Positions 19,000-28,904 of a DNA stretch of 64,000 bases are shown here, in pieces (the stretch's first letter is position 1; each line of letters opens with the position of its first letter). The DNA comes from CAYZGU01 sp964478165 (GTDB lineage Bacteria > Poribacteria > WGA-4E > JAJDTR01). Both the position numbers and the translations under genes were made by a program. Location of the stretch: assembly GCA_964478165.1 (NCBI GenBank), contig CAYZGU010000038.1:62001-126000 (forward strand). Reading direction: 5' to 3'. The notes under the pieces are model-generated. The model saw only the letters and a list, made by a program, of their open reading frames with translations, was not told where the DNA came from and ran no database searches.

Positions 19000-19779
19000 T
19001 TTTCATCCCTTATACAAATATGTAGAACACGGGGTAACGATAATCACGTTAGGTCCTTTTTAAATATAGCCTATTCTCACTCAGTTCGCAAGCAAAATGT
19101 TAACTGTTTTCATGCACTCTCACGCTGCTCGGTTTTGTTGTCTGTGCCGAGCCGACCGTCCTCGTTAAAGATATACTGAAGGCTGTGGACCTAATCATTT
19201 TACACAAACATCTTTGACGGCAAACCCCAAGCAGGTCACGTCTAGAGTAAGAAGCGTTGCAAAGACTAAGCTGGCAGACTGTTTCGACGAGTGCGAACCA
19301 ACAGAAATCGATCGGAATCAGAACTGTGCTATTATCAGTGTACGGGATGCGACGGCCGTTAATCCGTCACGCCTTGCTATGATTTCCAATATTGAACCAC
19401 CTCTACGCTGCTTACGGAGGTCATTTCATTGCTGCCGATTGTGTCGCTAACGAATGCAGGAGTAGTATGGATTGGGACCGGTCCGGTTCTAGTTCAAATA
19501 ATTGCTTGACCTCCTTGGCCTTAAATCCGCGATTGTAGATTCGCAACTCATCCATCACACTTTCAAACGACTATAGTCCCATATAGCCAATCCATCCAAA
19601 AAACGGTACCAATCAAGATCCATATTCCTGTTAGGTGGAAGTGCAGAGCGCTGTCAAGCTCGGGATAGTCGAGCTCGCGCGATGGTCCAAGAGCTCCCAC
19701 AATGAATTGTGCAACTTACAATTACGGTAACATTGCCATGAGATGAAGTTGCAGGCAGAAGACCGTATGCTACAAGATT
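19000..19779. other. 780-base gap with a LamG remnant
   Basis: Between a minus-strand dioxygenase and a minus-strand TIM barrel. Only the remnant at 19421-19570 is recognisable. The plus-strand open stretch 19214-19450 is Cys/Arg-rich with no family resemblance and is not called. Confidence 0.45.
19421..19570 (-). pseudogene. Decayed LamG domain, C-terminal edge
   Basis: The 49-codon frame has no start codon, begins after TAG, and reads FESVMDELRIYNRGFKAKEV, the hallmark end of a LamG domain (F.G.iDElrIYNRaLs..EI..L). Upstream the frame is broken and only weakly LamG-like. It is therefore a remnant, similar in kind to those at 7628 and 40033. Confidence 0.55.
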
Positions 19780-20634
19780 TCAGATAGAAACCGGTGTATC
19801 GATAGCCGCGAAGCTTTGCAACGAACGCAGAAACTCTGAACTGCTCTGAGCAGCTTCAGCGGGCTTCATGATTTCAGCGAGGGCCTGGTGGACAGTGACA
19901 AATCCATCATAACCAATCGCCTCAAGACCGTGAAAAACCTCAGGCCAGTTGAGTCCCCGTTCATCATGCAGGGGAACGTGCTCAAAACGAACGGTACCAC
20001 GAACCCATGTGTCAATCCGCGCTTTACCGTTAGAATCGGGTAGGTAGTTCTGAAGATAAACGTTGTACAGGTATGGCCGAAAGGCCTGCAGGGTCTCCGT
20101 ACCATACTCTTGACCACACATGTGGAGATTCGCAGGTTCATAAATAATCCCGAAGTTCGAGCGATCTACGCGATGCAATACATCTAGTGCCCCTTGGACT
20201 GTCTCGAACAGACTGGAAACGTGACATTGATGGGCAAGACGGACTCCGCGTTCCGCTGCTTCATCAGACGCCCGCTGCACCCATGAGATATCCTCTTCTG
20301 TCTTCATGCAAATCCTTAGCAGATCACACCCAAAGGCTTGGGCGAGATCGAGATGGGGCCTGATGTTTCGCAACGCATCAGGACCAGATTCGGAGTTCTC
20401 TGGAATGGCGAAGTCACCTGAAACCATCGAGATTTTTAGGCCGAGATTGTCAACGATTTTCCGTACCTCTGCAACTCGTTGTCTTGACGTTTGTATTCCG
20501 GCAACCGACGCTCGCATACAAATCGCATGATAGTTATTCTCCTGTGTCAGTCGCGCAAAATCTTCAAATCGAATCGTAGACTTCTTTTTGTCGGAGAATC
20601 TTTCCGCAATCCGCGTAGATAGTGAAAGCTTCAT
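19780..20634 (-). CDS. Sugar phosphate isomerase/epimerase-like TIM barrel
   Basis: The 284-residue AP-endonuclease-2-type TIM barrel starts MKLSLSTRIAERF and has GIIYEPANLHMCG where these enzymes carry the metal-site Glu/Asp, and ends YDGFVTVHQAL, a form known in this family where the last ligand is His rather than Glu. A substrate cannot be given; relatives act on keto sugars, inosose or hydroxypyruvate. I start it at ATG 20634, with AGGA upstream; a longer in-frame version to 20709 lacks a ribosome site. Its neighbours are a divergent Gfo/Idh/MocA gene (283 bases away), a common pairing in sugar catabolism. Confidence 0.8.
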   Translation of the reverse strand: MKLSLSTRIAERFSDKKKSTIRFEDFARLTQENNYHAICMRASVAGIQTSRQRVAEVRKIVDNLGLKISMVSGDFAIPENSESGPDALRNIRPHLDLAQAFGCDLLRICMKTEEDISWVQRASDEAAERGVRLAHQCHVSSLFETVQGALDVLHRVDRSNFGIIYEPANLHMCGQEYGTETLQAFRPYLYNVYLQNYLPDSNGKARIDTWVRGTVRFEHVPLHDERGLNWPEVFHGLEAIGYDGFVTVHQALAEIMKPAEAAQSSSEFLRSLQSFAAIDTPVSI

Positions 20635-20917
20635 TAAGAATGTTCCTATCCTTATTATTTGAATCTCGGCACTTTTGGCGTTCGGATACCACCCTAGCAC
20701 AATGAGCAATTTCTGTCAAGAGAGTCCATGTTTTCTCCTTTTGCAAACAGAGCGTGCCATATGTTAGAATTCAAATGTGTGTCCTTCCATATTTTTTACG
20801 CGTTTTCCATAGTGAGATGAGGACTAGATGGGCCGCACATCCAAGGTGAATTGTATCGCTTCAGACGGAATTGTTGTGTGGATTCACTCGATGATTCTCA
20901 GCATCATGGAGGACTGA

Positions 20918-22012
20918 ATGAAAGACCAGATGAAAATCGGAATAATAGGCTGTGGCGCTGTAAGTCGTGCTTATTTTGACGGAGCCCGGCAGACCGGTGC
21001 ACTGGAAATAAAATCTTGCGCCGATATTCGCGTGGAGGCCGCTCATGCGGCGGCAGACGAACACGGTTGCCAAGCGGTTACCGTAGAGGAATTGCTATCC
21101 GATGGCGAGATTGAACTCGTCGTCAATCTCACCATACCGAAAGCACATGTAGAAGTAGGACTTTCTGCGTTGGAGGCAGGGAAGCATGTCTACAGTGAAA
21201 AACCATTTGCTGTAGAAATCAACGGTGCCCAACAACTGCTTCAAAAAGCAGCGGAACGCGGACGGCGCATAGGAAATGCGCCTGACACTTTCTTGGGAGC
21301 TGGCATTCAGACATCGAGGAAGATTGTTGATGAAGGCGAGATTGGGAGGCCCATTGCGGGCACAGCCTTCATGTGCGGTCACGGCCACGAAAGCTGGCAT
21401 CCCAATCCCTCTTTTTATTACGACATCGGAGGTGGTCCGATGCTAGATATGGGACCATATTATGTTACTGCGCTGGTTAACATTCTTGGTCCTGTTAAGC
21501 GCGTTGTTGGTATCTGTACGAAGGCATTCGAAGAACGGGTGGCAACCTGCGAAACCGCAAAGGGCCTAAGAATTCCTGTAAAAACCCCCACACATCTCAC
21601 GGGAGTCATTGAGTTCGTAAATGGCACCGTCGTTACAATGATTATGAGCTTCGATATGTGGCAACACAACCTTCCACGCATCGAACTCTACGGCGAAACA
21701 GGATCATTACAGGTGCCAGATCCGAACGGATTTGGCGGATCTGTACGCGTTTCACAAGCTCGTGAGAAGTGGTCCGAAGTACCGCTCGATTTTCCCAAAA
21801 ATGCGCGAATAATTGGTGTGGTCGACATGGTTCGTGCCATTCGTTCGGAAAGACCACACCGTGCGAGTGGTGCTTTGGCCTACCACGTTCTAGAAGTCAT
21901 GCTCGCATTTGATAAATCCTCGGAATCAAGACAGCATGTCCAAATCAAGAGTACAGTGACAAGACCAACAGCTCTGCCGCAGGGACTTTCTGAGTGGCAT
22001 GTTGATGACTGA
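20918..22012 (+). CDS. Gfo/Idh/MocA family oxidoreductase
   Basis: The 364-residue protein has the Rossmann motif IIGCGAVS, the EKP motif at 94-96 (VYSEKPFAVE), and YDIGGGPMLDMGPYYV near 168-183 carrying the catalytic Asp. The GGAGG site 8 bases before ATG 20918 supports this start over the internal Met. It is divergent from the TIM barrel at 19780-20634, and the two probably share a regulatory region. The typical role is NAD(P)-dependent oxidation of a sugar, aminosugar or inositol in the cytoplasm. Sequence differs clearly from the other three copies, so redundancy is unlikely. Confidence 0.87.
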   Translation: MKDQMKIGIIGCGAVSRAYFDGARQTGALEIKSCADIRVEAAHAAADEHGCQAVTVEELLSDGEIELVVNLTIPKAHVEVGLSALEAGKHVYSEKPFAVEINGAQQLLQKAAERGRRIGNAPDTFLGAGIQTSRKIVDEGEIGRPIAGTAFMCGHGHESWHPNPSFYYDIGGGPMLDMGPYYVTALVNILGPVKRVVGICTKAFEERVATCETAKGLRIPVKTPTHLTGVIEFVNGTVVTMIMSFDMWQHNLPRIELYGETGSLQVPDPNGFGGSVRVSQAREKWSEVPLDFPKNARIIGVVDMVRAIRSERPHRASGALAYHVLEVMLAFDKSSESRQHVQIKSTVTRPTALPQGLSEWHVDD

Positions 22013-22414
22013 CAAATTGACGCGACAAACTGGACAATCAGATCTTATAAAAAACGATGTCCATGTCCGCCTACGACCTCACGGATCATTGTCCACAAAC
22101 CACCCCCGACATACTGACCTAAGATTACTCCTACAAAAAAAGGGTGAAGAGCGTTGAAAAAAACAGTGGGATGGAGCGACTCCACATGCATCAATCAATG
22201 AAGATTAATCGATATTAACACCGCTCCTAGAATCAGCGCGTGACAAACTGGCCTTTTCTTCTCTGATTGCAACGGGCTCTGAGCTCCTCGAATGTGAGGG
22301 AGGCACGATGTCTCCCGCCGTAGTTCAGATGTCGAATGTGTAATTAGAAGATAATTACACCCGTCCATTGGCATTCGAAACTTTCCGAAAACATTTCGCG
22401 TTGTACGCTTCGAT
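22013..22414. other. 402-base gap between convergent genes, nothing recognised
   Basis: Short frames only, none with family resemblance or a ribosome site. The genes on both sides run toward it. Confidence 0.5.
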
Positions 22415-23176
22415 TCATTTCGAATCATAGCAAGTTTTCTTCAGGAATTGAAGCATTCGCATGCGATTTGGTGGAGCATTCTTGAATAGCTCAGCGGTAT
22501 AATAGCCACCGTCTTTTCGGTAAAGCCATTTCGCATGTTCCACCTCCTCAGGTGTTCTGGGTTTTTCCAAATAGTTGATGTAAACGCCGCGACGCCTCAC
22601 TCCTTCGCCAAATGCCGCATGGTATAGCTTTACATTGAATACCAGTACGTCACCTGGATCTGTCTCAATTGCATGTATGCCTGGAACATCCTTGCCCAAG
22701 GATAAGATATCCGAACCATATTTCTCCAACCGTTCCCGGTATGGAAGAAAATGGCTCCCTGGTAGCACAGACAAACAACCGGTGGCTGCTCGGACCGGCT
22801 CCAGGTAAAAAACTACTTTTAAGTGTATCTGTCCTTCCGGAGCCACATCGTCATGATGCCACGGGGTGTCGCCAATTCTCAGATGGCCTTCCGAAACGGT
22901 GAACACGAAATCTGCACCGAGCAAGTCCTCGACCATCTTGTTGAGATTCGCACTGTCAAGCAAGGAATGATAAACTTCAGGATTGGATTCGAAGAACTGT
23001 AGGCTACCTACCATCTTCTTGCCTTCAATCGGTTGCTCTGTATCAAACCCCGTGGCTCTGGACAATGTCCTATTGAATGCATCGGTGTAGGCCTGCATAT
23101 CGTTCGAGGCAATAAACTTCTTCAAACAAAGGAAACCAAGCGTGTCAAATTGATACTTCTGCCTATCCGTCAGCAT
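22415..23176 (-). CDS. PhyH-family Fe(II)/2-oxoglutarate dioxygenase, subgroup C
   Basis: The 253-residue protein has H107-H-D109 (TPWHHDDVAPEG), distal H186 (LYHAAFGEG) and arginines at 195/196. It shares with 28023 and 36042 the opening FxTLGFxxxK, VSEGxLRxG, the PEG loop after the HxD motif and CLSVLPGSHF. The start at 23176 is fixed by a textbook AGGAGG site 7 bases upstream (TAACCTCCTG on the plus strand); an in-frame extension to 23260 has none. The substrate is unknown. The family supports hydroxylation of a small carboxylate or CoA-linked compound. Confidence 0.85.
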   Translation of the reverse strand: MLTDRQKYQFDTLGFLCLKKFIASNDMQAYTDAFNRTLSRATGFDTEQPIEGKKMVGSLQFFESNPEVYHSLLDSANLNKMVEDLLGADFVFTVSEGHLRIGDTPWHHDDVAPEGQIHLKVVFYLEPVRAATGCLSVLPGSHFLPYRERLEKYGSDILSLGKDVPGIHAIETDPGDVLVFNVKLYHAAFGEGVRRRGVYINYLEKPRTPEEVEHAKWLYRKDGGYYTAELFKNAPPNRMRMLQFLKKTCYDSK

Positions 23177-23530
23177 TTGTAACCTCCTGCGGTAACGTAC
23201 TGCGGTTCTCATGTTCAGAGACAATCGGATTGCGATCAACCGCTCCGACTGTCTCAACACAACATTCTCTAACTCGGAAGATGAAATTCTTCACAACGAT
23301 GGCTTCAAGGCGCTTAACCCAACGCTATCAGCCATAAACATGTTACTTCTCGGGCTTCGTGGGAACATACGCGCGATTACGGAAACGGGAAAATCGGGAG
23401 GGTTAATTGATTTGTCAATTTTTCGCTCTGAAGCTTCTTCCTACGATTGCGGCAAACCGGCTACGTCGTTGGTCCGTTGGCAGCTGGTGAGGTCGCCCTC
23501 TGACAACCGTAATTAGGACACGACCCGATT
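23177..23530. other. 354-base gap, nothing recognised
   Basis: Lies between two minus-strand genes. The plus-strand open stretch 23211-23516 has no family resemblance. The region probably holds the promoter of the downstream dioxygenase. Confidence 0.4.
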
Positions 23531-24784
23531 CTACTTCAGCAGATTAGGTTGAAGTGGCTCCGTTCGATCCTGCAATACAAGTGGCCGACTCCCCTCAGCT
23601 GTAACCAGAAACGACTGTTCAATATGGGGTGAGGCAACACCTGGCATGAAAACCATGGCTTCCAAATTTATGACCATGTCGGCTTCGAGCGATAGGTCCG
23701 ACGATACATCCACACAGTCATCAAAGATGCGTGCTCCATTATCTGCGACGAGGATTGGGTAATCGCGGACTTCTAACCCCATACCATGACCGTGAGGAAA
23801 AGAGGCCGTGATACCGTGCGATTCGAGAGTTTTCCACATTGAAAATCTGACCTCTGAAGCTCTGATCCCCGGACGAATTGTATTCACTGCCTCGGTAATA
23901 CATTTACGCAGACAAGCGTATTTATCACTCAAGACACCCTCCGGTTCACGCATTGCCAATGTTATTCCGGTGTCAGAGAAATAATGCTGATAAATGCAAC
24001 CAAAGTCGACATACAGAACATCGTTTTCACTCAGAACATAATTACGTTCCAGAGCAAAACCTAGACCTCCGACACCGAACATGAAGTGATCGAAATCCGC
24101 TCCGGCCTCAGCAATTCCTGTCCGGTAGTGTTGAATTTGTTTTGAAATCGGATCGCCTGGTCGAGCAAACGCAAGACTCTCCATTGCAGCTTTCTCACTG
24201 ATTTCGGCCGCACGTGTCAGTCGGACTAACTCCTCTTCAGTCTTGACCATTCGCACAAGCCGAATGAGATTTGAGCAGTCTTTAATGTCTGCTTTTGGCA
24301 GTGCCTGCATGAGTTCTCTCTGCGGCCCCGCACTAAGGCCTTCCAGTTCTATCCCTATTCGGGCATCAGTTAGACGCCGTGAATGCAGGACACGTAGAAG
24401 TGCGTCAGTTGCCGTAGCATTTCTGTGCGGCCGAAGAAGAAGATCAAAAACGCTTTGATGAGCGTCAGGTAGACTGTCAGGCGTCAGCGAAAGATCTAAG
24501 AGAGGCTCACCACATATGTGTATATCACGTATCCACAAATCGGCTGCGTTCGTCACAAATTCTGGACTTACTATGAGCGCCGGATCCTCTTCAAGCGGAA
24601 AGACGGCATATTTTTGTATTAAATCACTCGATGTGCCCGGAGCCATCATATGTTCTTTAAACAGTGGATCCATCCAGCAGAAGTAATCCGAAAAATAGGA
24701 AATGTTAACAGGTGAGGTTGCCACCAGAACATCCACGTTACAACGACGCATATACTCAATAGCTCGATTTCTGTTGAAAAGCAT
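23531..24784 (-). CDS. M24 family metallopeptidase (Xaa-Pro aminopeptidase/creatinase-like)
   Basis: The 417-residue protein has an N-terminal creatinase-type domain (about 1-165) and a C-terminal pita-bread domain. All five dinuclear metal ligands are present: D260 (VDFG), D271 (SDTG), H333 (HGHGMGLE), E375 (NLEA) and E389 (HIEQSF). Family members remove N-terminal residues before proline or hydrolyse amidino compounds such as creatine, so an amidohydrolase role is possible in this catabolic setting. No signal peptide is present. It stands alone between a dioxygenase and a divergent TIM barrel gene. Confidence 0.87.
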   Translation of the reverse strand: MLFNRNRAIEYMRRCNVDVLVATSPVNISYFSDYFCWMDPLFKEHMMAPGTSSDLIQKYAVFPLEEDPALIVSPEFVTNAADLWIRDIHICGEPLLDLSLTPDSLPDAHQSVFDLLLRPHRNATATDALLRVLHSRRLTDARIGIELEGLSAGPQRELMQALPKADIKDCSNLIRLVRMVKTEEELVRLTRAAEISEKAAMESLAFARPGDPISKQIQHYRTGIAEAGADFDHFMFGVGGLGFALERNYVLSENDVLYVDFGCIYQHYFSDTGITLAMREPEGVLSDKYACLRKCITEAVNTIRPGIRASEVRFSMWKTLESHGITASFPHGHGMGLEVRDYPILVADNGARIFDDCVDVSSDLSLEADMVINLEAMVFMPGVASPHIEQSFLVTAEGSRPLVLQDRTEPLQPNLLK

Positions 24785-25245
24785 GATCCCACTCCGTTAG
24801 AATATTCAATTTGGAAATGGTAGAAGTCGAATGAGACTACAACATAAGGCTTCCTGTTCTAGCGAAGAACCAGTGTGTAAGTATTTCACATCTTTACTCA
24901 CATCCCAGAAAATGGGAACGCTTTCTGCGATTATCGCCGCCTCTTCTAATCATTATCTCACATTTGCCTCGATTTTTCAACGCTGAATACTCGACCACTA
25001 CTCCAGCTGAGGATTTATCTGTTCTCACGTATACTGTTTTGGGAGGCTAAGGTAAATCTTCCGATTCTATCGAACCCCGGAAACGTGCGTTGGATTCACT
25101 CTCATCTTTTGCTTGACGACGTGTATTGGAGACTGTATAATCGCTCTGCCTGCGACGTTATCGATACCGAAGAGTTTAGCCTTCCAAAAATCAGATGCCT
25201 GACCCAAATGAAGCGGAGATCGTTCCCTAGAAGATTGAGAGACAT
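24785..25245. other. 461-base divergent intergenic region
   Basis: Separates the minus-strand M24 gene from the plus-strand TIM barrel and so must contain promoters for both. No gene-like frame is convincing; 25085-25276 is open but unrecognised. Confidence 0.45.
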
Positions 25246-26040
25246 ATGCGCATGTTTCGTTACAGCTACATCATAATTAACCTCACCACAATCGGCGGTG
25301 ATTTGTCGAATGCATTCAGCTTTCTAAGAAGTTGTGGCTACGCCGGGGTTGAATTAAATCTTACATCCGACGTGCTTCATCGATTAGAGGATCTGGAATC
25401 GAGCCTACTCAGAAATGAGCTAGTGGTACCGGCTTTCTTAACAGGGGCAGCCTACGAGGAAGGGCTGTGCTTGAGCACGCCCGATGCAACAATTCGAAAG
25501 CGTACTGCCGATCGTTTGAAGCGGTATCTACATATCGCACGCCGGTTTAGTGCAATCTTGGTAATCGGCCTCTTACAGGGGTTGCGGAGCGATGAAGCAA
25601 ATGCTGAAGCGGCAAATGACCGGATTGTTGAAGTACTCCGCGAAGTTGGATTAGCAGCTGTAGATGAGGGCGTAGAATTAGTCATTGAACCAGTAAATCA
25701 TTTGCAAGTGGGCTTCAATAATTCGCTGTTCGAGGTACAGCAGTTAATCACAAAGATTGGAGTGCCTGCCATTAAGCCGATGTTGGATACAATTCATATG
25801 AACATAGAGGAAACGTCATTGACGGATTCTATTTATCGCTGTGGAAAATCGTTAGGACATATGCACTTATGTGAGAGCAATGCTGGCATATTGGGGAAGG
25901 GTCATATCGATTTTCAATCGGTGTTACTCGCTCTGAAAGCAGTGAATTATAAGGGATTTGCATCAGTCAAGGTATATCGGAAAGCAAGCTTCGAGGCAGG
26001 TGCGCGGTCAAGCATGGAGTATTTGGAGAGTCAGGTTTAG
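25246..26040 (+). CDS. Sugar phosphate isomerase/epimerase-like TIM barrel with an altered metal ligand
   Basis: The 264-residue protein resembles hydroxypyruvate isomerase and D-tagatose 3-epimerase-type enzymes. Metal ligands appear at E148 (LVIEPVN), D181 (MLDTIH) and H207 (HMHLCE). The fourth ligand, normally Glu in a SVEV-type last strand, is Lys here (K242 in ASVKVYRK; codon AAG, one base from GAG). The enzyme may therefore be inactive or altered. The following gene (26212) is also a TIM barrel of this superfamily. Start at ATG 25246 is preceded by GAGAG. Confidence 0.8.
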   Translation: MRMFRYSYIIINLTTIGGDLSNAFSFLRSCGYAGVELNLTSDVLHRLEDLESSLLRNELVVPAFLTGAAYEEGLCLSTPDATIRKRTADRLKRYLHIARRFSAILVIGLLQGLRSDEANAEAANDRIVEVLREVGLAAVDEGVELVIEPVNHLQVGFNNSLFEVQQLITKIGVPAIKPMLDTIHMNIEETSLTDSIYRCGKSLGHMHLCESNAGILGKGHIDFQSVLLALKAVNYKGFASVKVYRKASFEAGARSSMEYLESQV

Positions 26041-26211
26041 GACATGGCAGGATTGGGTTGACACACGCTGACGCAGGTAACTTCTAGAATTGAGGCAAGC
26101 GTGTTTTTTACCAGTGATATGTTCTTGTAAATTAGATCTTCAGGATCGGCTGCTCCACAATCTGTTGTAGTTGATTCTATCTACAAAACTCATATTAGCT
26201 AGAGAGGTCCT

Positions 26212-27141
26212 GTGATCGCTGAACACAAGTTCAAAATTGGTATGTTTCTCAACGAGCTTCAGCTCCCTCTTGAAGAGGCCCTAGCGGTCGCAAAAGAGAT
26301 TGGTGTCGAGTATGTTTGGTTCTCGCGACTGATTGATTTGCCTACGGTCATCGAACTGTCCGATGCAGAAATCGACAATGTCGGTAGTCTTATTGACGCT
26401 TACGGTCTAAAGCATCTCCAAATCAGCGCTGGCGTACCCTTCAAGTCCATTGATCTGATTAATCTCGATATTCACAACATGGGCGAACACCCTGAATTTC
26501 GACGAGACTTCGATAACCTCGTTACATCAATGAAGATCGCAAATCGGCTGAACGTCGATGCCGTATCCGTATATGGTTTCGCGTGGCCTGGCGAATACAC
26601 GGCAGGAAAGCCTACATGGCCGATGCGATGGTTGACACGGGGCGGCGTGATTTCTGAGGGCGAAATGGCAAAGATTGTGAAGGCTTTCTCTATGGTTGCG
26701 GACGAGGCCGAGAAACACGACGTCGACGTGGTCGTGATGATGATGCCATGGAACTATACGAATACGACAGTCCATTTTCGAGAAGTGGCACAGCGTGTGG
26801 GTTCAAGTCGAATCAGAGTCATGTGGGGACCGGCTGATAACTACAACTCCGGCGAACTAGACGTGGCGGAATTCGGGTTCATGAATGTGCAACCATATCT
26901 CCACTCTCTTCACATCAAGGACTTACGAATCAACGATGGAATAGCTCTGGATTTCGAGTATGTGCCTTTTGGTGAGGGCGACGTCGATTACACAAAGGTT
27001 CTGCGGACGCTTCGCGAGACAAGAAGTAACGCAGTCCTGTCAGTCGCAACGCACTGGACGTCACCAAATGGCTCACGGATTGAAGCCATGCGGACGAACT
27101 TTGTGAACCTGATGTCACTCATTCGAGACGCTTCGACTTAA
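26212..27141 (+). CDS. Divergent sugar phosphate isomerase/epimerase-like TIM barrel
   Basis: The 309-residue TIM-barrel protein begins at GTG 26212 behind AGAGAGG. The overall pattern of the AP-endonuclease-2 superfamily is visible (YVWFSR near 34-39, LHSLHIKDLR near 230-240, GEGDVDYTKVLRTL near 254-267). The positions that normally give metal ligands differ: VMMMPWN replaces the Glu strand, MWGPADN the Asp strand, and LSVATHW the last Glu. It may bind ligand without the usual dimetal chemistry or use another site. The function is not recognised, and it probably shares a transcript with the preceding TIM barrel. Confidence 0.7.
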   Translation: MIAEHKFKIGMFLNELQLPLEEALAVAKEIGVEYVWFSRLIDLPTVIELSDAEIDNVGSLIDAYGLKHLQISAGVPFKSIDLINLDIHNMGEHPEFRRDFDNLVTSMKIANRLNVDAVSVYGFAWPGEYTAGKPTWPMRWLTRGGVISEGEMAKIVKAFSMVADEAEKHDVDVVVMMMPWNYTNTTVHFREVAQRVGSSRIRVMWGPADNYNSGELDVAEFGFMNVQPYLHSLHIKDLRINDGIALDFEYVPFGEGDVDYTKVLRTLRETRSNAVLSVATHWTSPNGSRIEAMRTNFVNLMSLIRDAST

Positions 27142-28022
27142 CCTCACTGCCAATCTGGAAAACTTCGGTGCCTGAGCTCGATTTCCACCCAGCTCAGATT
27201 ATACCAGATTGATGGGAATCAGGTTTCTGAGATTTCGGGATGGGTGTAATCTAGCGACAACACTATTTTGTATGCAAGTAGAACGCGCGTGCAGGATTTA
27301 TAGATAATGAGAACTGCAAGTAAGAATCGTGACGTGTGTAGATGACCTGCCTGAATATGGTCAACGGCGTCGCCGAAGACTTCGCAGACATGAAAGCACA
27401 TGGTATCGAAGCAATGGAGCTCTAAATGTGCCCCGCTTCTGGATAGGGGACGAGATTGAACCCGCTCTAGCCTACAATGCACGCGCAAGCATAATCTGCA
27501 GCTTGCCTTTACGATTGAAAACATTACACTTTCGATCGGACTGTGTTGCTGCACACGGTTTTAAACCAACAACCCCGTATCATGGTTGGTAGAGCATCTG
27601 AGGGAAAGGACATTGACTGGCACCGCTTATGCTTCTCGGTTCAACGGCATGACATTTTTGTCGAAAAACCCATCTTCGGCACCGATTGGACACTCATTCG
27701 AACGTCCGAATGTTCCGTTTCAATCGACGATTAAAGCATTCCTAGTCGATCTCCCCTCTTGGAGATTCTTTTCCTCTATTTGTGCGAAACATCTGTAGGA
27801 AAGCGAGAGCTTTCCTACACTAGTAGCTTCGAATCGCTGAGAGACACTTTAAATTATGTGGAGCGTGGATGTGGTCTGACAGATTGAGTGGTTGTCAACT
27901 CGTGTAAAGACCACTTATTTTATTAGTGAATCACCGATTGGTTTCGCAGAAGCGCCACCTAATCTAGACGTGAGAAGCCAATCTGTAGAGGTAATACCTA
28001 ATTTTCTGATGGAGGGTGGACG
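27142..28022. other. 881-base gap with a possible TIM-barrel remnant
   Basis: At 27340-27423 one frame reads NMVNGVAEDFADMKAHGIEA, like the start of an AP-endonuclease-2 TIM barrel, then closes at TAA. Frames after it are broken. The rest shows nothing recognisable except the hairpin at 27794. Probably decayed coding DNA. Confidence 0.35.
27794..27819. terminator. Perfect 11-bp hairpin with GAGA tetraloop
   Basis: Arms TGTAGGAAAGC (27794-27804) and GCTTTCCTACA (27809-27819) pair perfectly around GAGA, a stable GNRA loop. No T-tract follows, so intrinsic termination is not certain; it may be an RNA 3' end or a regulatory stem upstream of the dioxygenase at 28023. Confidence 0.5.
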
Positions 28023-28847
28023 ATGACTGACGAACAGAGAAGGCATTTCGAAACATTAGGCTTTTTCCTGTGGAAACAGCTGCTGTCGCGAGATGAAATG
28101 CAAGTGATTTCCGATGCCTTTGACGTGGCAATGCGCAGTGCTCGTGGAGATTATGAGACTCTAGGGCTCGAGCAGAATGAACGTGGAATCTCCAAAAGAA
28201 GAGAACAGATTATCCCCTTCTTCGACTACAATCCGGATGTATTCTATCCACTTCTCGACGATGAGCGATTCATTACTGTTCTAGAGACTTTGCTCGGCGA
28301 TGATTTCATCTTGACCGTAAGCGAAGGCGTTATCCATGCCGGCGGGACGGATTGGCATCATGACGCATGCGGTCCTGAGGGATTTTTCAGCATGAAGGTC
28401 GCAATCTACTTGGACCCACTTGGTCCAGACGATGGTTGTCTCAGCGTCATTCCAGGTAGTCACTTCAAAGAATATCGCGACGCACTTCGTGAAAGAATTA
28501 ACAACACAGGTTTGCAGTCTGAGGAAATACCAGGGCATTACCGAATCTGTACCAATCCAGGGGATGTAATCTTTATGAATCACAAGACTTTTCATGCAGC
28601 CATCAGCGGCAACGCCGGACGACGCGTCATCTATTTTAACGTGGTTCAAAACACAACACCTGAAAGAGATATAGAACACTATGATTGGTTGATGAGCTTT
28701 CTCGAAGGCGAGACGAAGCACTGGGGCAGATTCTATAGTGATCTTCTAATACACAGCGCGGGGCCCCGTCGGAAAAAGATGATGCAACGCGCCATCGAAT
28801 TGGGATTCGGAAACACAGGAGCTATCAGCCATCTGCAGGATTCATAG
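28023..28847 (+). CDS. PhyH-family Fe(II)/2-oxoglutarate dioxygenase, subgroup C
   Basis: The 274-residue protein has H112-H-D114 (TDWHHDACGPEG), H191 (TFHAAISG) and R200/R201. It is very similar to 36042-36815, sharing PLLDDERxIxVxExLxGDDFILTVSEG and GPxDGCLxVIPGSHFKE. A clear GGAGGG site precedes ATG 28023. The GT-C/LamG gene follows 57 bases downstream on the same strand, possibly in the same transcript. The substrate is unknown. Confidence 0.87.
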   Translation: MTDEQRRHFETLGFFLWKQLLSRDEMQVISDAFDVAMRSARGDYETLGLEQNERGISKRREQIIPFFDYNPDVFYPLLDDERFITVLETLLGDDFILTVSEGVIHAGGTDWHHDACGPEGFFSMKVAIYLDPLGPDDGCLSVIPGSHFKEYRDALRERINNTGLQSEEIPGHYRICTNPGDVIFMNHKTFHAAISGNAGRRVIYFNVVQNTTPERDIEHYDWLMSFLEGETKHWGRFYSDLLIHSAGPRRKKMMQRAIELGFGNTGAISHLQDS

Positions 28848-28904
28848 CAGGTAGCCGATCTGCCAGGAAATCCACCGTATGCTCGTTCCAATTGAGGAGA
28901 CCAG

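Noticed and set aside
19214..19450. 78-codon plus-strand frame
   Set aside because: Unusual Cys/Arg composition, no ribosome site and no family; runs opposite a LamG remnant.
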